DNA from: Melitaea cinxia
Lineage: Eukaryota; Arthropoda; Insecta; Lepidoptera; Nymphalidae
DNA length: 64,000 bases
NCBI RefSeq assembly: GCF_905220565.1
Contig: NC_059397.1
Location: forward strand, 16,803,001-16,867,000
Direction of reading: 5' to 3'
Shown: positions 1-11,355 of the stretch, piece by piece
Position numbering within the stretch: position 1 is the first letter of the stretch
Layout: each line of letters begins with the position of its first letter
The notes under the pieces: model-generated
Told to the model about the DNA's origin: nothing
The model's database searches: none
Seen by the model: only the letters and a program-made list of their open reading frames with translations
Position numbers and translations under genes: made by a program

Positions 1-1267
1 GAAATGATGATGATGGTGATGAACAAATTTATTTATTAATAATGATAATATTGTGATAGTGGAATCGAAATGCTATGTTGATAAATAGGAATTTGTTAAT
101 GTAAGTATGTATTGCTTTATTATAAGTAAATTTAAAAGGAATAATACCCTTTATCATTAGTATTCCTATTAGTATTCTATACAGAACGGTTGTTTCAAGA
201 AACGCATTCATTAAACTACATAAGAAATAAGCATAACTTTAGAACTGATACATATTTCAGTTTATTTCCACTCTTGCAATAGTCGATTAGTAATACTTAG
301 TAAAATTTGAATTGCTCTATAAATTATCGAATCTGATTAGGTACGGTTCATTAGTAACGGTAAAATAGAATCACAGATACATAAACTAATTTCATGATAT
401 CGTATATTATTAGTTACAATAACAAATGACTTAACTCATATTTAAATATTAAACGAGTAATAGTAAAACAACCTTTTTATAATCTAGAACACAATAGTTA
501 TATTTTAAAAATCCAAAGATTAATACCAAGATTAATACCTCTAGGCCTTAGTGTGACCGTTACATTAATCACGCTTCAATAATTGTTATTAATTACTTTA
601 TAGATACCAGTTTTTGTTTCAATATTCCTTATTGCGGAAATAAGAAAGATATATGATTTTCGATAAAATAACATTGATTAAAAACATTTGATCTTTGATA
701 AAATGTGAAATGTCATTTATATTTAGCTAATATATACATATATTTTATTTATTTATTCAAAAGCCTTCGTAATACACCGAGAATACATTTTTTAACTTAA
801 AACTATTGTCAATATAAAAGTGTTACAAAATATATCACAATTACGGGTAAACTTAACATGCAAGTTGTACCTATATACAATACTAAATTTAATACATTTA
901 ATACATTTGTTGTTGTTGTTCAAAAAAAATAAAAAAATAAGAACAAAAAACTAAATCAATTACTCTGTTTAACTTAACAAATCGACTTTGAAAAATGTAA
1001 TTAATAAACCTAAATAATTATTGAATATATTAAAAATAAAAACAAATGCAATTGAAATATTATGTGCTCATATTTATCATATTTATTTTTGTAATATTAT
1101 GATAAATAAATTTGTTAATCTGTAGAAAAGAACTTAAGATAAAAAACGTGTTAGACACATAGGTAAATAAAAACTTGATTACACATACTTGGAAATTGCA
1201 TTTTTTTGCTCAAAAATACGTTAAAATAGTTATATGTATTAATGCGTATAAATAAATATCAAATACT
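1..1267. other. AT-rich non-coding DNA
   Basis: Only short, biased reading frames occur on either strand. I see no splice-supported exon and no repeat that I recognise. Confidence 0.6.
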
Positions 1268-1380
1268 AGCTTTCCACCCGCGGTGTCGCCCGCGTGGATT
1301 AAATGATTTTGGCTAGTCCACTTTTAGATGTAGCCTATTACGTCATTCAGTGATAACGTTGTAGTCACCTAATAAAAGGA
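1268..1380. repeat. Degraded LINE-tail fragment
   Basis: The segment CTAGCTTTCCACCCGCGG followed by CCCGCGTGG resembles the common lepidopteran retrotransposon tail that reads 'actagctgacccgcg...'. It stands out as a GC-rich island in AT-rich sequence. The family is assigned from recall, and the copy is short and diverged. Confidence 0.4.
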
Positions 1381-2070
1381 TTTAAAAAAAGTCTAGTCTT
1401 TTAAGATTATTGATTACAAACAAATGAAAAATCAAGTCTTTTTTTCTTTATAATATTAGTTTAGATGATGAATTATGTAAGTCTTATAAATCTAATACTA
1501 TCCTTTAAAATTTTACAATCCAAAAATTTAATATTCAATGTTGCGCTAAAACCGCAATAAATATTTATAGACGCGGTTATCGAAATGGAAACACAATAAT
1601 TATGAAGCCATATTGTCTTTACTTTCGTAAAAATGCCTTCGTTAAATAAGAATTCGCATAATCATCGACGCGTGACATGAGAGAGTGCTCCGATGATTGT
1701 TATTGCATAATAATTATATTAAACAGACATATTTTAAGATACGTACTTGAAATAATAATTAAAAATACACAAAAAAACTTAGAAAAAATTAATCAGACCC
1801 AATTACAAATGCTGAAAACGTGTAGTAGGAGATACGAACTAGTGGCAAATTTCACCCACCTGCTTAATGGATAAACATAACCTAATTATTTTATTTAGTA
1901 TGTTAAGGATAAATCAAGAAAAAGTTGGCTGGAAAAATCGTGACTAGGTTATATTGTATTCGGCAACCGCTATTCAAACCAGACTTTTAGCAGGCAACCC
2001 TAAGTCATCATATTCGCGTCTAGTTCGGATCTTAGACTACGTTTTTCTTTTTTTTAAATCGAAAGCTAGT

Positions 2071-2225
2071 GAAGAACAAGAAGAACAAATATACTTTATT
2101 GTGAATATTACAAGCTAACATACATAGGTATCTTTAAAAATAAAACTTACAAAAGAATATTATGTACAAAGGCGGTATTTTTGCTAGGTAAGCGACTTCT
2201 TACAGACAACCTTGGGGTAGAGGAG
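2071..2225 (-). repeat. Interspersed repeat, probable LINE 3' fragment
   Basis: It carries AACAAATATACTTTATTGTG followed by a block with ACAAAGGCGGTA. A similar TATACTTTATTGTACACCAC start occurs at about 50780 inside an intron of the large gene, so this is a dispersed family. The minus orientation is inferred from the T-rich left end. The exact boundaries are uncertain. Confidence 0.4.
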
Positions 2226-2252
2226 ATTTTAAAACAAAACAGAGTAGGTCTG

Positions 2253-2283
2253 TAGAGTATACATTACAGTAATGTATACTCTA
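2253..2283. repeat. Perfect 15-bp palindrome
   Basis: TAGAGTATACATTAC at 2253-2267 is followed by one base and then its exact reverse complement at 2269-2283. With a 1-nt spacer it could extrude as a cruciform or mark two head-to-head element ends. Confidence 0.9.
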
Positions 2284-2317
2284 AGAGTCAGTAGGGTCTA
2301 GTGCTTGTCTGTAGTTC

Positions 2318-2458
2318 CATTCAAATTTGATCGAGATTAGCCAAGTAATTTTTCAGTTCTTTAATAGTGCGTAATTTCTTGGCAATTTTTTGCTCTACTT
2401 ACGTTGTATAACTTGTCAATTTAATTGAATTCGTTTTTTTTTTTCGCAAACACAATTA
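2318..2458 (+). repeat. 3' fragment of the AACCGACTTC element family
   Basis: The block AAATTTGATCGAGATTAGCC, then a diverged TACTTACGTTGTATAACTTG, then TTCGCAAACACAATTAG matches the right half of the full copies at 5791-6398 and 22160-22540. The left end is missing. Confidence 0.65.
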
Positions 2459-3296
2459 GTTCGCGAAATAAATAATATAAAGAAATATTTTTCAGTTTAA
2501 TTTAAAATTATTGCTGGTATATACCGTTATCCATCTTCGAACACATGATAATTTATTTTGGTAAAACTTATAAATGAATTCTTTTAACCTGTTTTTTATT
2601 TGTTTTACGTGACATTGGCGAAATCATCTGTGGTCATTTGGCACTACTGAAAGCCATTTTAACCTGAAGAAAAAGAAGTATGATGTACACTGTAATAAGA
2701 ATGAATAATGTGCACCTTTCAAATTGTTACACACATAAACTTTCTTATATTGTATCATTCAATTTGTGAACCTAATGCAACAAAAAAAAAAGAAAAGAAA
2801 ATAAGTAAACTGTGTTTTTTTTTTGTTACGTCGGTTATAAAATATTATTATTTATACATAAATAAAAGTTAAAATTATTGCCTACTTACGTAACAGCTTT
2901 TTGTTCATAATAAATCACAATATCCGTTACATTTTCTTAAAGCAACATTTTTACTGTGTGATAATTATAGCCAATTAAAATAAGCATGTTACCATTGTCT
3001 TGTTTGCCTTGTTCTTTTACGGCGATACTGCTTTACAATAGTAAAAATGGTTTTAACTACGTCAGTGTAAACAAAACATTATTTTACTATTAATAATAGT
3101 TCATATTCTTTGACAGGAGAAGTTTATCGTTTCATTTTCTTTATAAAATTTTACATTTGTATATAATATTTATTTTTTTTTGGATAAAGATATATGAAGA
3201 TGTTGGTAAATAAAAACTAATGTTTATATATTTTTTATTTCAGGTAATTACTATCTCAAGTAACATTTGTCTGGAGCAGTAAGTTTTTGCAGTAGT
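2459..3296. other. Non-coding, AT-rich
   Basis: No gene is seen. A strong splice-acceptor-like string occurs near 3243 but there is no open exon beyond 12 codons to support it. Confidence 0.5.
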
Positions 3297-3402
3297 GAGG
3301 TGTTTATTAATTTATTATTTATTATTATTAATAATATGTGTGGTGTTTATTAACTTATTATTTAATATTAATGATGATGAATAATAAATTAATAAACACC
3401 TC
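3297..3402. repeat. 23-bp perfect inverted repeat with 60-nt loop
   Basis: The arm at 3297-3319 begins GAGGTGTTTATTAATTTATT and is matched exactly in reverse complement at 3380-3402. The loop holds a second, imperfect direct copy of the left arm at 3342-3365. The structure could come from an inverted duplication or be a small foldback element. Confidence 0.85.
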
Positions 3403-4811
3403 GCACACATTATTAACAATTGTTACATTTGAACATAGTAGACACAATTGAACTAAAATTTTAAACTTTTTGTTTTTGTTTTTACATCCGTACATATATT
3501 TCGAATATGAACCTTTAAATTATAAATCAATTTCAGGTGAATATAAAATGTATGTTAATATTACTATATCATTTTTGTTAGAATTCAATTAATTTACAGT
3601 CGTACAATGTACATTAGTTATAGAAAAAGCAAGTAAATTATCAAGTCATAAGTAAAGAGTAATATAAAATAAGTACGTGTAGCCATTTATTAAGCTGTAT
3701 ATCGATACTTCGAGTAGTATGGATAACCTTCACACAGTACTACAAAACTTATGACCGTAAAGTCGCCAAAATTCGCAAATAATTATTCAAATAATAATTA
3801 ATAGGTATTAATTAGCTGAAGTGCGAATTACCTTGCAGTATAGCATTTTGCATAAAAATCCTATTTATCGATCGCGTTCCATCGCAATGAAAACCTTGAT
3901 TCTACCAAACATTTCAATAGGGAAATGTCAGTACTGCTCTAATTACTATGTACTGTCGATTTTTTATATGATAAATGCCAGTGAGACTTCAAAAATATGC
4001 GTTAGACGGCTTTTTAATGAAAGATCCGCAATTAATGTTTTAAATGTCATTAAAAATAATTTTAATTACATTGCGCGTGTAACAGATATATACAAATAAA
4101 TTGACCATTAACAATCTACTATGTAATCGAATCTTTATCTAATCTCGATTTTTATATGTTGTTAATGAAAAAAATATAAAACTACTGAATCCACCGATTT
4201 AAAAAATTCTTTACATCAACAGCATGCATGTTATCACTGAGTGACATGGACTAAATTTTAACGAGAAAAAAAAAACGAAACTGTCAAATGTGATGTGTCA
4301 AATGTCAAAAGCAGTGGACGCCGCTGCGGTAGGCTAGTCTATACTAATTATATTTTATTAATAAGTGACTTTTGATGCTGTTCAAAATGTGAATCTTATT
4401 AAACAAAAAAGTTTTATTGATATAATATAGTTAATAGGACAGGAGCTCTGAAGGTATACTTGTAATTTTCCGTTACGAAAGCTTGGTTAGTCCACCTTTA
4501 CGTAAAATCCTTGTTTTATTATTGCTGTATATATTTATGTTTCAACTATTTTTGCGAAACGCTTGCACGGGTAAATCCGTTATTGCTACTTTTGAGTAAT
4601 ATAGGTCTCTAACTAAACTAGTAATTAATCTTAATAAGGGTTATGATATGTTATATTAGACAAAATGGCGGGTACTAGCCGCTTTAGTAACTTCTCTTCA
4701 GCGACTTTGAAGCATTCTAAATCAAAAATGTTTTTTAAAATTGAAATTCTAGATTTTTATAAATTCTTAATTTTGATTAAAAAAATTGAGTGAGACTTAG
4801 ACCACACGTCT
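3403..4811. other. Non-coding, AT-rich
   Basis: A 92-codon frame at 3821-4099 has no homology that I recognise, a biased composition and no clear splice context. I see no other structure. Confidence 0.45.
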
Positions 4812-5019
4812 GAAGTAAAACTCCTGCACAATAGGCTTGCACTGTATCTTAGATATACGAAACGTAACTGGCTATCAGAGAAAGAGAGAAAGAAAATGTG
4901 TGCTCGCACCTCTATCTCTTGCTCTGTTCGCCTCGCTCGATCACACTTTTCGTAACGCTCTTGTCACGCATTCACCAGCTTACTCCCCAAGTCAAGCGTG
5001 CGTAAAGAAGTTTTACTTC
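4812..5019. mobile_element. MITE-like element, about 208 bp
   Basis: The two ends are inverted copies: GAAGTAAAACT at 4812-4822 and AGTTTTACTTC at 5009-5019. The interior is rich in purine (GAGAAAGAGAGAAAG) and in CG-containing words (CTCGCACC, GCCTCGCTCG), unlike the flanks. A second element with the same type of ends lies at 29811-29960. The long frame across it (4837-5136) is not a gene. Confidence 0.55.
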
Positions 5020-5253
5020 AAAAAGTTTTTCTTATTAAACTTAGTTATCGATACATACATACAAACAATTTTTTTTTCATCAAATGGTGGTGTGATACTT
5101 TTTCGCCCGGAACTAGACCAATATCGTTGTGGGTAGGTTAAATGTAACGTACACAGTACTCGTAGAATGAGGAAGCGTGTTTCTCGGCCCGGTAACGAAC
5201 AAAATGTTACAATTATGGATAATTGTTTGAGGGCGAATGAGTGTCGTAAAGAG

Positions 5254-5312
5254 TTTACACTGACTATATATATATATATAGTCAGTGTAAATGTATATAT
5301 ATATATATATCT
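5254..5312. repeat. Perfect palindrome plus (TA)n
   Basis: TTTACACTGAC at 5254-5264 and GTCAGTGTAAA at 5281-5291 flank a (TA)8 core, giving a 38-bp perfect palindrome. A second TA run follows at 5294-5310. Confidence 0.9.
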
Positions 5313-5339
5313 TTTGTACGTGTGTTTGTAACTAAACTG

Positions 5340-5450
5340 CTCTTAACCAACTCGACCGATTTGGTTACAAATTTGTAGCTGTCTGTTAGCATTTAAATTT
5401 GGTATCTGTATTCCGGGTAGGACAACGTCTGCCCGGCCCGCTAGTTATAC
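5340..5450. repeat. LINE-tail fragment
   Basis: AACTCGACCGATTTGGTTAC followed by GGACAACGTCTGCCCGGCCC and GCTAGTTATAC is a minus-like rendering of the lepidopteran retrotransposon tail ('...cgggcccgctagt'). It is diverged and lacks a clear duplication. Confidence 0.4.
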
Positions 5451-5790
5451 ATATATATTAAAATACGTGTATAAAAAAATGTTAATATTATCCGCATGGA
5501 GTTGCGATTTCTTATTAGAAGTTAGGTTTCGGGCTAGTGACATAGACAATTAACAGTACTACTAATTACTACTACGTGACCTTCTGTTTAATAATTCTAT
5601 TTAGAAATCTTCTAGTTCACATTTTGTTTTGCTTCAACTCTGTCTCCTACTTTGTATTTTTATATGGACATCTCACACGCTACAAAAAAAATTGTACAAA
5701 AAAAATCCAATTCACTATAATATTTTTCTTTCATATGGTTGCGAAACTTACTCCGACATATTTAGTACTTTTAAATGTCCCTTACTTTTT

Positions 5791-6398
5791 AACCGACTTC
5801 CAAAAAAGGAGGAGGTTCTCAATTCGACTGTATTTTTTTTTTTTAATGTATGTTACATCAGAACTTTTGACCGGGTGGACCGATTTCGACAAATTTTGTT
5901 TTAATCGAAAGGTGGTGTGTGCCAATTGGTCCCATTTAAATTTATTTGAGATCTAACAACTACTTTTCGAGTTATATCTAATAGTGCGTTTTTACTTGAC
6001 GCTTTTTTCGTCGACCTACGTTGTATTATACCGCATAACTTTCTACTAGATGTACCGATTTTGATAATTCTTTTTTTGTTGGAAAGAGGATATCCCTAGT
6101 TTGGTACCATGATAAGGAAACCAGGATCTGACGATGGGATCCCAGAGAAATCGAGGGAAACTCTCGAAAATCCGCAATAACTTTTTACTGGGTATACCGA
6201 TTTTGATAATTTTGGTTTAATCGAAAGCTGATGTTTATCATGTGGTCACATATAAATTTTATCGAGATCTGATAACTACTTTTTGAGTAATCTTTGATAA
6301 CGCGTAGTTACTTGACTATTTTTTCGTCGACCTACGTTGTATTACTCGTCGATGTAATTGAAGTAGGTTTTTTTTTCGTTTGCGAGCAAACACAATTA
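5791..6398 (+). repeat. AACCGACTTC-family element, near full length
   Basis: It starts AACCGACTTCCAAAAAAGGA and ends with a GAAGTAGG tract followed by TTCGTTTGCGAGCAAACACA. The outer AACCGACTTC / GAAGTAGGTT pair is inverted. The block from the TTACTTGAC-type motif to the TCGACCTACGTTGTATTA motif occurs twice, at about 5986-6025 and 6309-6345, so this copy carries an internal duplication. Shorter copies occur at 11121, 13232, 18731 (minus), 22160, 24607 and 57530. Confidence 0.75.
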
Positions 6399-6704
6399 TG
6401 TCTGCAGAAATTATAATTGAAGAAACGTTTGTATCGCAAATGATTATACGACAAGTTGTTATATTACACGTGCTATTATTTTAATGCAATAACGTTGAGT
6501 TACTAATTTTACGATCGTGTATTAAATAAGTTACAAGTTTATATAAGTGAAGTCGTGAAGTTGTTAAATTAGAATTGAATTAAAGCTATAAATTGAAAAT
6601 AATTTAATCTTTATCGTTATAATTTTCAATACTTTTGTTACCTTGACACATCAAAAATCTTTAAGCGTTAAGTCTAAAATTCTTTACTATTTATACTAAT
6701 ATAG

Positions 6705-6815
6705 TATCCACCAACCCACGATAGAGCAGTGTTGTGGATTAAGCTCTGATCTTGCTCCTACATGGAGTAAGAAGCTTATGCCCAGCACTGGGATCTTACA
6801 GTCTGAATGCTATGC
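6705..6815 (+). repeat. SINE 3' fragment
   Basis: The order CCACCAACCCACGATAGAGC, GTGGATTAAGCTCTGATC, CTCCTACATGG and a final GGGATCTTACAG matches the 3' half of the tRNA-derived SINE at 10761-11103. The tRNA-like head is absent, as in a 5'-truncated insertion. Confidence 0.65.
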
Positions 6816-8017
6816 ATGAATTATAAAGAAGAAATATTTGGTATTTTGGTATTTATTAAAGTTTGTAATGGATAAAGTCAAAAATACAGGACCGATTTTA
6901 AAAATTTTGTCATGAAGACGCAAGATGCTAGGTATCACTAAATCCCATATTCTGTATTTTAAGGAGAAAGCAGTAATGCTAAAATCGTGTAATCAACACT
7001 GGTAAACTGGTACTGGTAAAGCCGTGAGCGGGAATCTAGTAATATGTGTTCCTATTTTTTTTAAATATTCGTTTTTCTGTGTCTGTATTTAGTTTTATAT
7101 ATGTATATGTCTACTGTCTATTACGAAGCGGCCTATAAAACCTACCAATTTATTTTGTTTGGTCATCTTATCATAAAAGTAATACATCAATACATATACA
7201 TAAAGATCATGGCCGAGGATAGCAAGCCATAATATTTATTTTTTTATGTTTATTTTGCAATAAAATTTTAAAATATTCAAATTATACAAGAAAATTAGAT
7301 ATATAATAATTTAGAGATTGATTGACTAAATTTTTGGGTTAATAGTTTTATAGATATCAGATGATAGTTATGGGATTATTTCGCCAATGTCACGTAACCA
7401 GACCGAGTAAATGTCATACTTTGACATATGAAATACCGTTTAACAATGTACTAGTATGTATATGTCGGGCTGAAACGTCTTATTTTTCCTGTTACTTTAA
7501 AAAGTGGTCCAAGGCGATGTATTCAATATTGTGAAACGTGAATCATGAACAACATTCTGTATTGTCAAAAGTAAACTGAAATATGTTGTTGAATTTGTTA
7601 AATTGCCTACTATATTTAAATTAATTTAGAAAACGTTATATGAGAAAATCGTATCTAATATTACATATACGTAGCACATACACTCTCAAAGAAAGCTCAG
7701 AGCTATGCTCTACGTACATGACAGTATGTAGCTGATTTTCATAATTGAATTTTAGCTGAAACATACACCAGTTAGAATACGCTGCAATTTTGAATTTTGC
7801 TTTATTTGAATCGCTGGTTTGATAGCAGATATATAATTACACTCCGAAATAGTAAGGATTATATATTACTTGGTGTTAGGTGAGTTAACAATTTGTCACA
7901 TATTAAATAGAATATACTATTTATAATGATTTTATTACTCAGCTGCCTGGACAGACTTTTGTTTTGTCAAAAGTTAATAGTAAAAATTAAATATAAAAAA
8001 ATGTTTGGTATTAAAAC
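6816..8017. other. Non-coding, AT-rich
   Basis: There is no gene and no clear repeat. A short string at 7380-7400 (TTTCGCCAATGTCACGTAAC) is the reverse complement of the core at 2609-2627, which hints at a weak dispersed element. Confidence 0.4.
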
Positions 8018-8128
8018 CTTCCGTGGGCCTTAAGGAACATACAAAAATATAAATTAACCGAATCAGTCGAGCCATTTTCGAGTTATGTGCTTAGCAATAT
8101 TCATTTTTATTTTTATTTATATATATAA
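8018..8128 (+). repeat. LINE-tail fragment
   Basis: CCTTCCGTGGGCC, CCGAATCAGTCGAGCC, TTTTCGAGTTATGTGCTTAG and an ATTTTTATTTTTATTTATAT end match the phrase order of the copy at 24164-24425 ('cgaaatcggtccaaccgttctcgag ... gcttagc ... tttttatattatagat'). Confidence 0.5.
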
Positions 8129-9334
8129 TTTGAATTTTATAAATAATATTCAAAGTTTATTTAACTATGAAAATGCGTGAACATTTTATAGAGTGGTTTC
8201 AACCGTGCAGTAGTCGTGTGTAAATTTGTATTAATGTCAAATTGACCGCTTAACATTTGAAAGCCTAGTTTTATCTGATCTAGTTTATTTTCATCGGATT
8301 ACATTCCCTTGACATTTGAATAATGGTCGTATTCCTTACAGGCGTTTATATTTAAATGACAGTGAGTTTTAATTCAATTGTGTTGTGATAAAAATATATC
8401 TTTGTGGTTATGATCTTTGTTTATCATCCTTTAAGATCTGTTTCTTAGTAAATAAATAAAATAAAAATATGTAAATGCTGTCTACGTCATTTATAAATAA
8501 AATGTCAACAGTAATTATTAAACTAAATTAAAAATAAGTGTGGTTTTATCTATTTCATTTATCTTGTACCGTTAAATGTTTTTAACAAAATAATATAAAA
8601 AATAGTAATAATTTTGACAAGGAATTTGTTTCTTTATTGACTGCGACGATGTTAATATATGCCACTCTGTATAAAACACTTTAGAATATCAATAGAAAGA
8701 CCTATTTATTCAGGTAGATGTATAGCTTGCAATATTCTATAAAACATTGTTATACTTAATGTATCGGGGCTATAAATATTTAGTCAGTATCAAAAAATCG
8801 GATGGATTTCGATCGCAATAGACGTCTTTTTAAATAAAACTTTAATACAATCAAAGCTTTAATATTTAACCGTCCATAATAGGCAAAAAAATCCTATGTC
8901 AGCGATCTAGAAGACGTTCGCGCATTGACGGGAAGAGATCAAATCAACGATTGCTAGTGCAACTGACAATTATTGTGACCGTTGACCCATTGTCATTTAT
9001 ATTATAACTGTGTTTGTAATATCAATAATAGATATAAACATTTCAATTGATTTGAAAGTCACGTATACTGTATAAACGGACGTTATGTTATTTGGGTTAT
9101 AGCCCTAGGAGCCAGTTTGAGAGTTATTCACAAAGTTCTCATGTTAGTTACGTTCATATGTGATTGTAATTTAATATTATACTAGATTTCAGTTACTCTA
9201 GATAAGGCAACAATGTTGTCCTAATGTAAAATTGACTAAATCAATTTAATAATTAAAAAATTATTTATTAATATTGATGGAAAGAGGGCGTGTAAATGGT
9301 TTCATTTGTTGAAATAAAAATTATATCCAATATA
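8129..9334. other. Non-coding, AT-rich
   Basis: I see no gene, RNA or repeat that I can support. Confidence 0.45.
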
Positions 9335-9545
9335 CATGCTGGGCATAGGTCTATTTCTAGATGTAGGAGAGGGATTGGAGCTTAATCCACCACGCTCCTT
9401 CAATGCGGGTTGGCGGCTATATTTCCTACTATGAGTAACGATCACTATCAACTTGACGTACTCTCCGAGGAACGGTGGAGGGATACGGGGGATACAAGGG
9501 TTTGTCACGTGCGGGGATGAACCTGCCACCCCCAGCACAACAGCC
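9335..9545 (-). repeat. SINE 3' fragment, minus strand
   Basis: Read on the minus strand it gives ATGCGGGTTGGCGG (partly), the GGTGGATTAAGCTCC motif, CTCCTACAT and ATAGACCTATGCCC, as in the SINE at 10761-11103. The 81-codon minus frame across it is repeat-derived, not a gene. Confidence 0.6.
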
Positions 9546-10760
9546 AATGTATTGTCAATTTTAAAATATTTTGTGTCTAATAATAAATAATTTAAAAATA
9601 TATCACTTAATTACAGGTTTATGAAATTCAGTAAATAGTTTGTTTCTTTAAGAATGTTTTAAGCAAAAAAAAACATTGATTTGCGACTAGTGTACGTTGA
9701 GCAGAAGCCATAAAACATTTATCTCATAACACATAAATATTTAATCTTAAATATATCATTCGGCACGTTCTAGAATAATTAACTTTAATAAACTATAAAA
9801 TCAGAGCAGGGAAGTACAGATCAAGTGCTCTTTGCGCGAGGACAACAACTCTTCTTTTTGTGACGACCGTCACCACCTTCTCCGTAATGTTGATTAATAA
9901 CGATCTCAATTTGAGCATGATCTAGCATTGACTTCCTTAAAACAAGGTTACATAACACGTCTCGTTCCTATGTTACATATGTTTGTTGCTAGTTGAAAAA
10001 TATTCCAACTGAAGCTATTTATAATACTAGCGAGGTATTTATCGTTATTACAACTATTAATTACGCCACAAATATATTTGTTGATCGATAAGAGCATGCG
10101 CTAAAGATTTTATGTAAGTATTAATCTAATAGATATACAAATATCATATTTAAATTTGGAATTTGAATCAATCCATCATTTCTGAAGAAAAAAGGAGGAT
10201 TACTGCCAACGAGTCAACCATCTATTTTGATGTTGAAATTGTATTCTTTATTATATCAAAATATAGAATGTCTACCTGGGGCTTTTCTTTTACATTCATT
10301 ATTTTGAAGTATTGTAATTGCTTATAAATTGTTTAGGATTTTTACTCAAAATAAATTAGCGGTATTCTAAAATAAAGTCACAGATAATAAACATGCAAAG
10401 AATCGAGAAAATTATAAAGACCGCTTATTGTATTAAACGTTTCGTTGTTTCTAATTATTTCAGAACTTAAACTAAAATTCCTCAATTCATTTCGAACCGC
10501 AACGTCTATGTAATAAACTTAAACAACGTTCATGGACTAAATTGATCGTCGAACGTCATAATTATTATCTGCTAAATGGTTTTATTAATAATTATAACAG
10601 AACATGCCTCTTAAGCTTGGGTATTTTAAATATTATACTTAAGCTACGGGCTTCTCTATCCAACAAGCTTATGTGTTAATATTTCGAGAATTTCTTTTTC
10701 ATTTTTCAAATGTGAAACAAATACGGAAACTAAAAAAAGGTTAATCTTTTATGTAGAATA
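9546..10760. other. Non-coding, AT-rich
   Basis: Nothing recognisable on either strand. Confidence 0.45.
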
Positions 10761-11103
10761 GTCGCCGCGTTGGTGCAACGGTTACAGCCATGGATTGTAC
10801 TTCTTGCGCTGGCGGTTGCGGGTTCGATCCCCGCATATGACAAACATTTGTATTGGCCATACATGTGTTTGCCGTGGTCTGGGTGTTTGTGTAGTCCTTG
10901 TGGGTCTCCCCGCCGTGCCTCAGAGAGCACGTTAAGCCGTCGGTCCCGGTTGTTATCATGTACACCTGACAGCGATCGTTACTCATAGTAGGGAATATAT
11001 CCGCCAACCCGCATTGGAGCAGCGTGGTGGATTAAGCTCCGATCCTTCTCCTACATGGGGAAAGAGGCCTATGCACAGTAGTGGGATATTACAGGCTGAA
11101 GCG
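10761..11103 (+). mobile_element. tRNA-derived SINE, full length
   Basis: The head is tRNA-like, with an A-box-like TTGGTGCAACGGTTACAGCC and a B box GGTTCGATCCC at about 10821. A family-specific body follows (TTGTATTGGCCATACATGTG, GTGGTCTGGGTGTTTG), ending GGGATATTACAGGCTGAAGC. These are the split internal promoter elements expected for RNA polymerase III. It resembles the butterfly SINE group called Metulj, from recall. An AACCGACTTC element starts 18 bp downstream. Confidence 0.75.
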
Positions 11104-11120
11104 AAGCGAAGTTATTTATT

Positions 11121-11355
11121 AACCAACTTCAAAAAAGGAGGAGGTTACTCAAATCGACCGTATATATTCGAACGGAGATATCCCAAGGGTGGTACCGTGA
11201 TAAAGAAACCAGGGTCTGATGAAGGAATTTTAGAGATATCGAGGGTTAGCCCTCGAAAATCGTGGTGACGACTAGTGCACTTGTTAATTTTTTTCGTCTA
11301 CTTATGTTGTCGATGTAATTGAAGTCGTTTTTTTTTTCGTTTGCTAGCAAACACA
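11121..11355 (+). repeat. AACCGACTTC-family element, short copy
   Basis: It starts AACCAACTTCAAAAAAGGAG and ends GAAGTCG plus a T run and TTCGTTTGCTAGCAAACAC. The interior keeps the GGTACCGTGATAAAGAAACC and ATCGAGGG motifs of other copies but is internally deleted. Confidence 0.75.

Noticed and set aside
3243..3279. Micro-exon-like string between a strong acceptor (TTTTTTATTTCAG) and GTAAGT.
   Set aside because: Only 35 nt, with no partner exon in frame; AT-rich DNA yields such pairs by chance.
10741..11007. Minus-strand frames with plausible-looking protein (over the SINE).
   Set aside because: They are shadows of a tRNA-derived SINE; similar frames recur over other copies.
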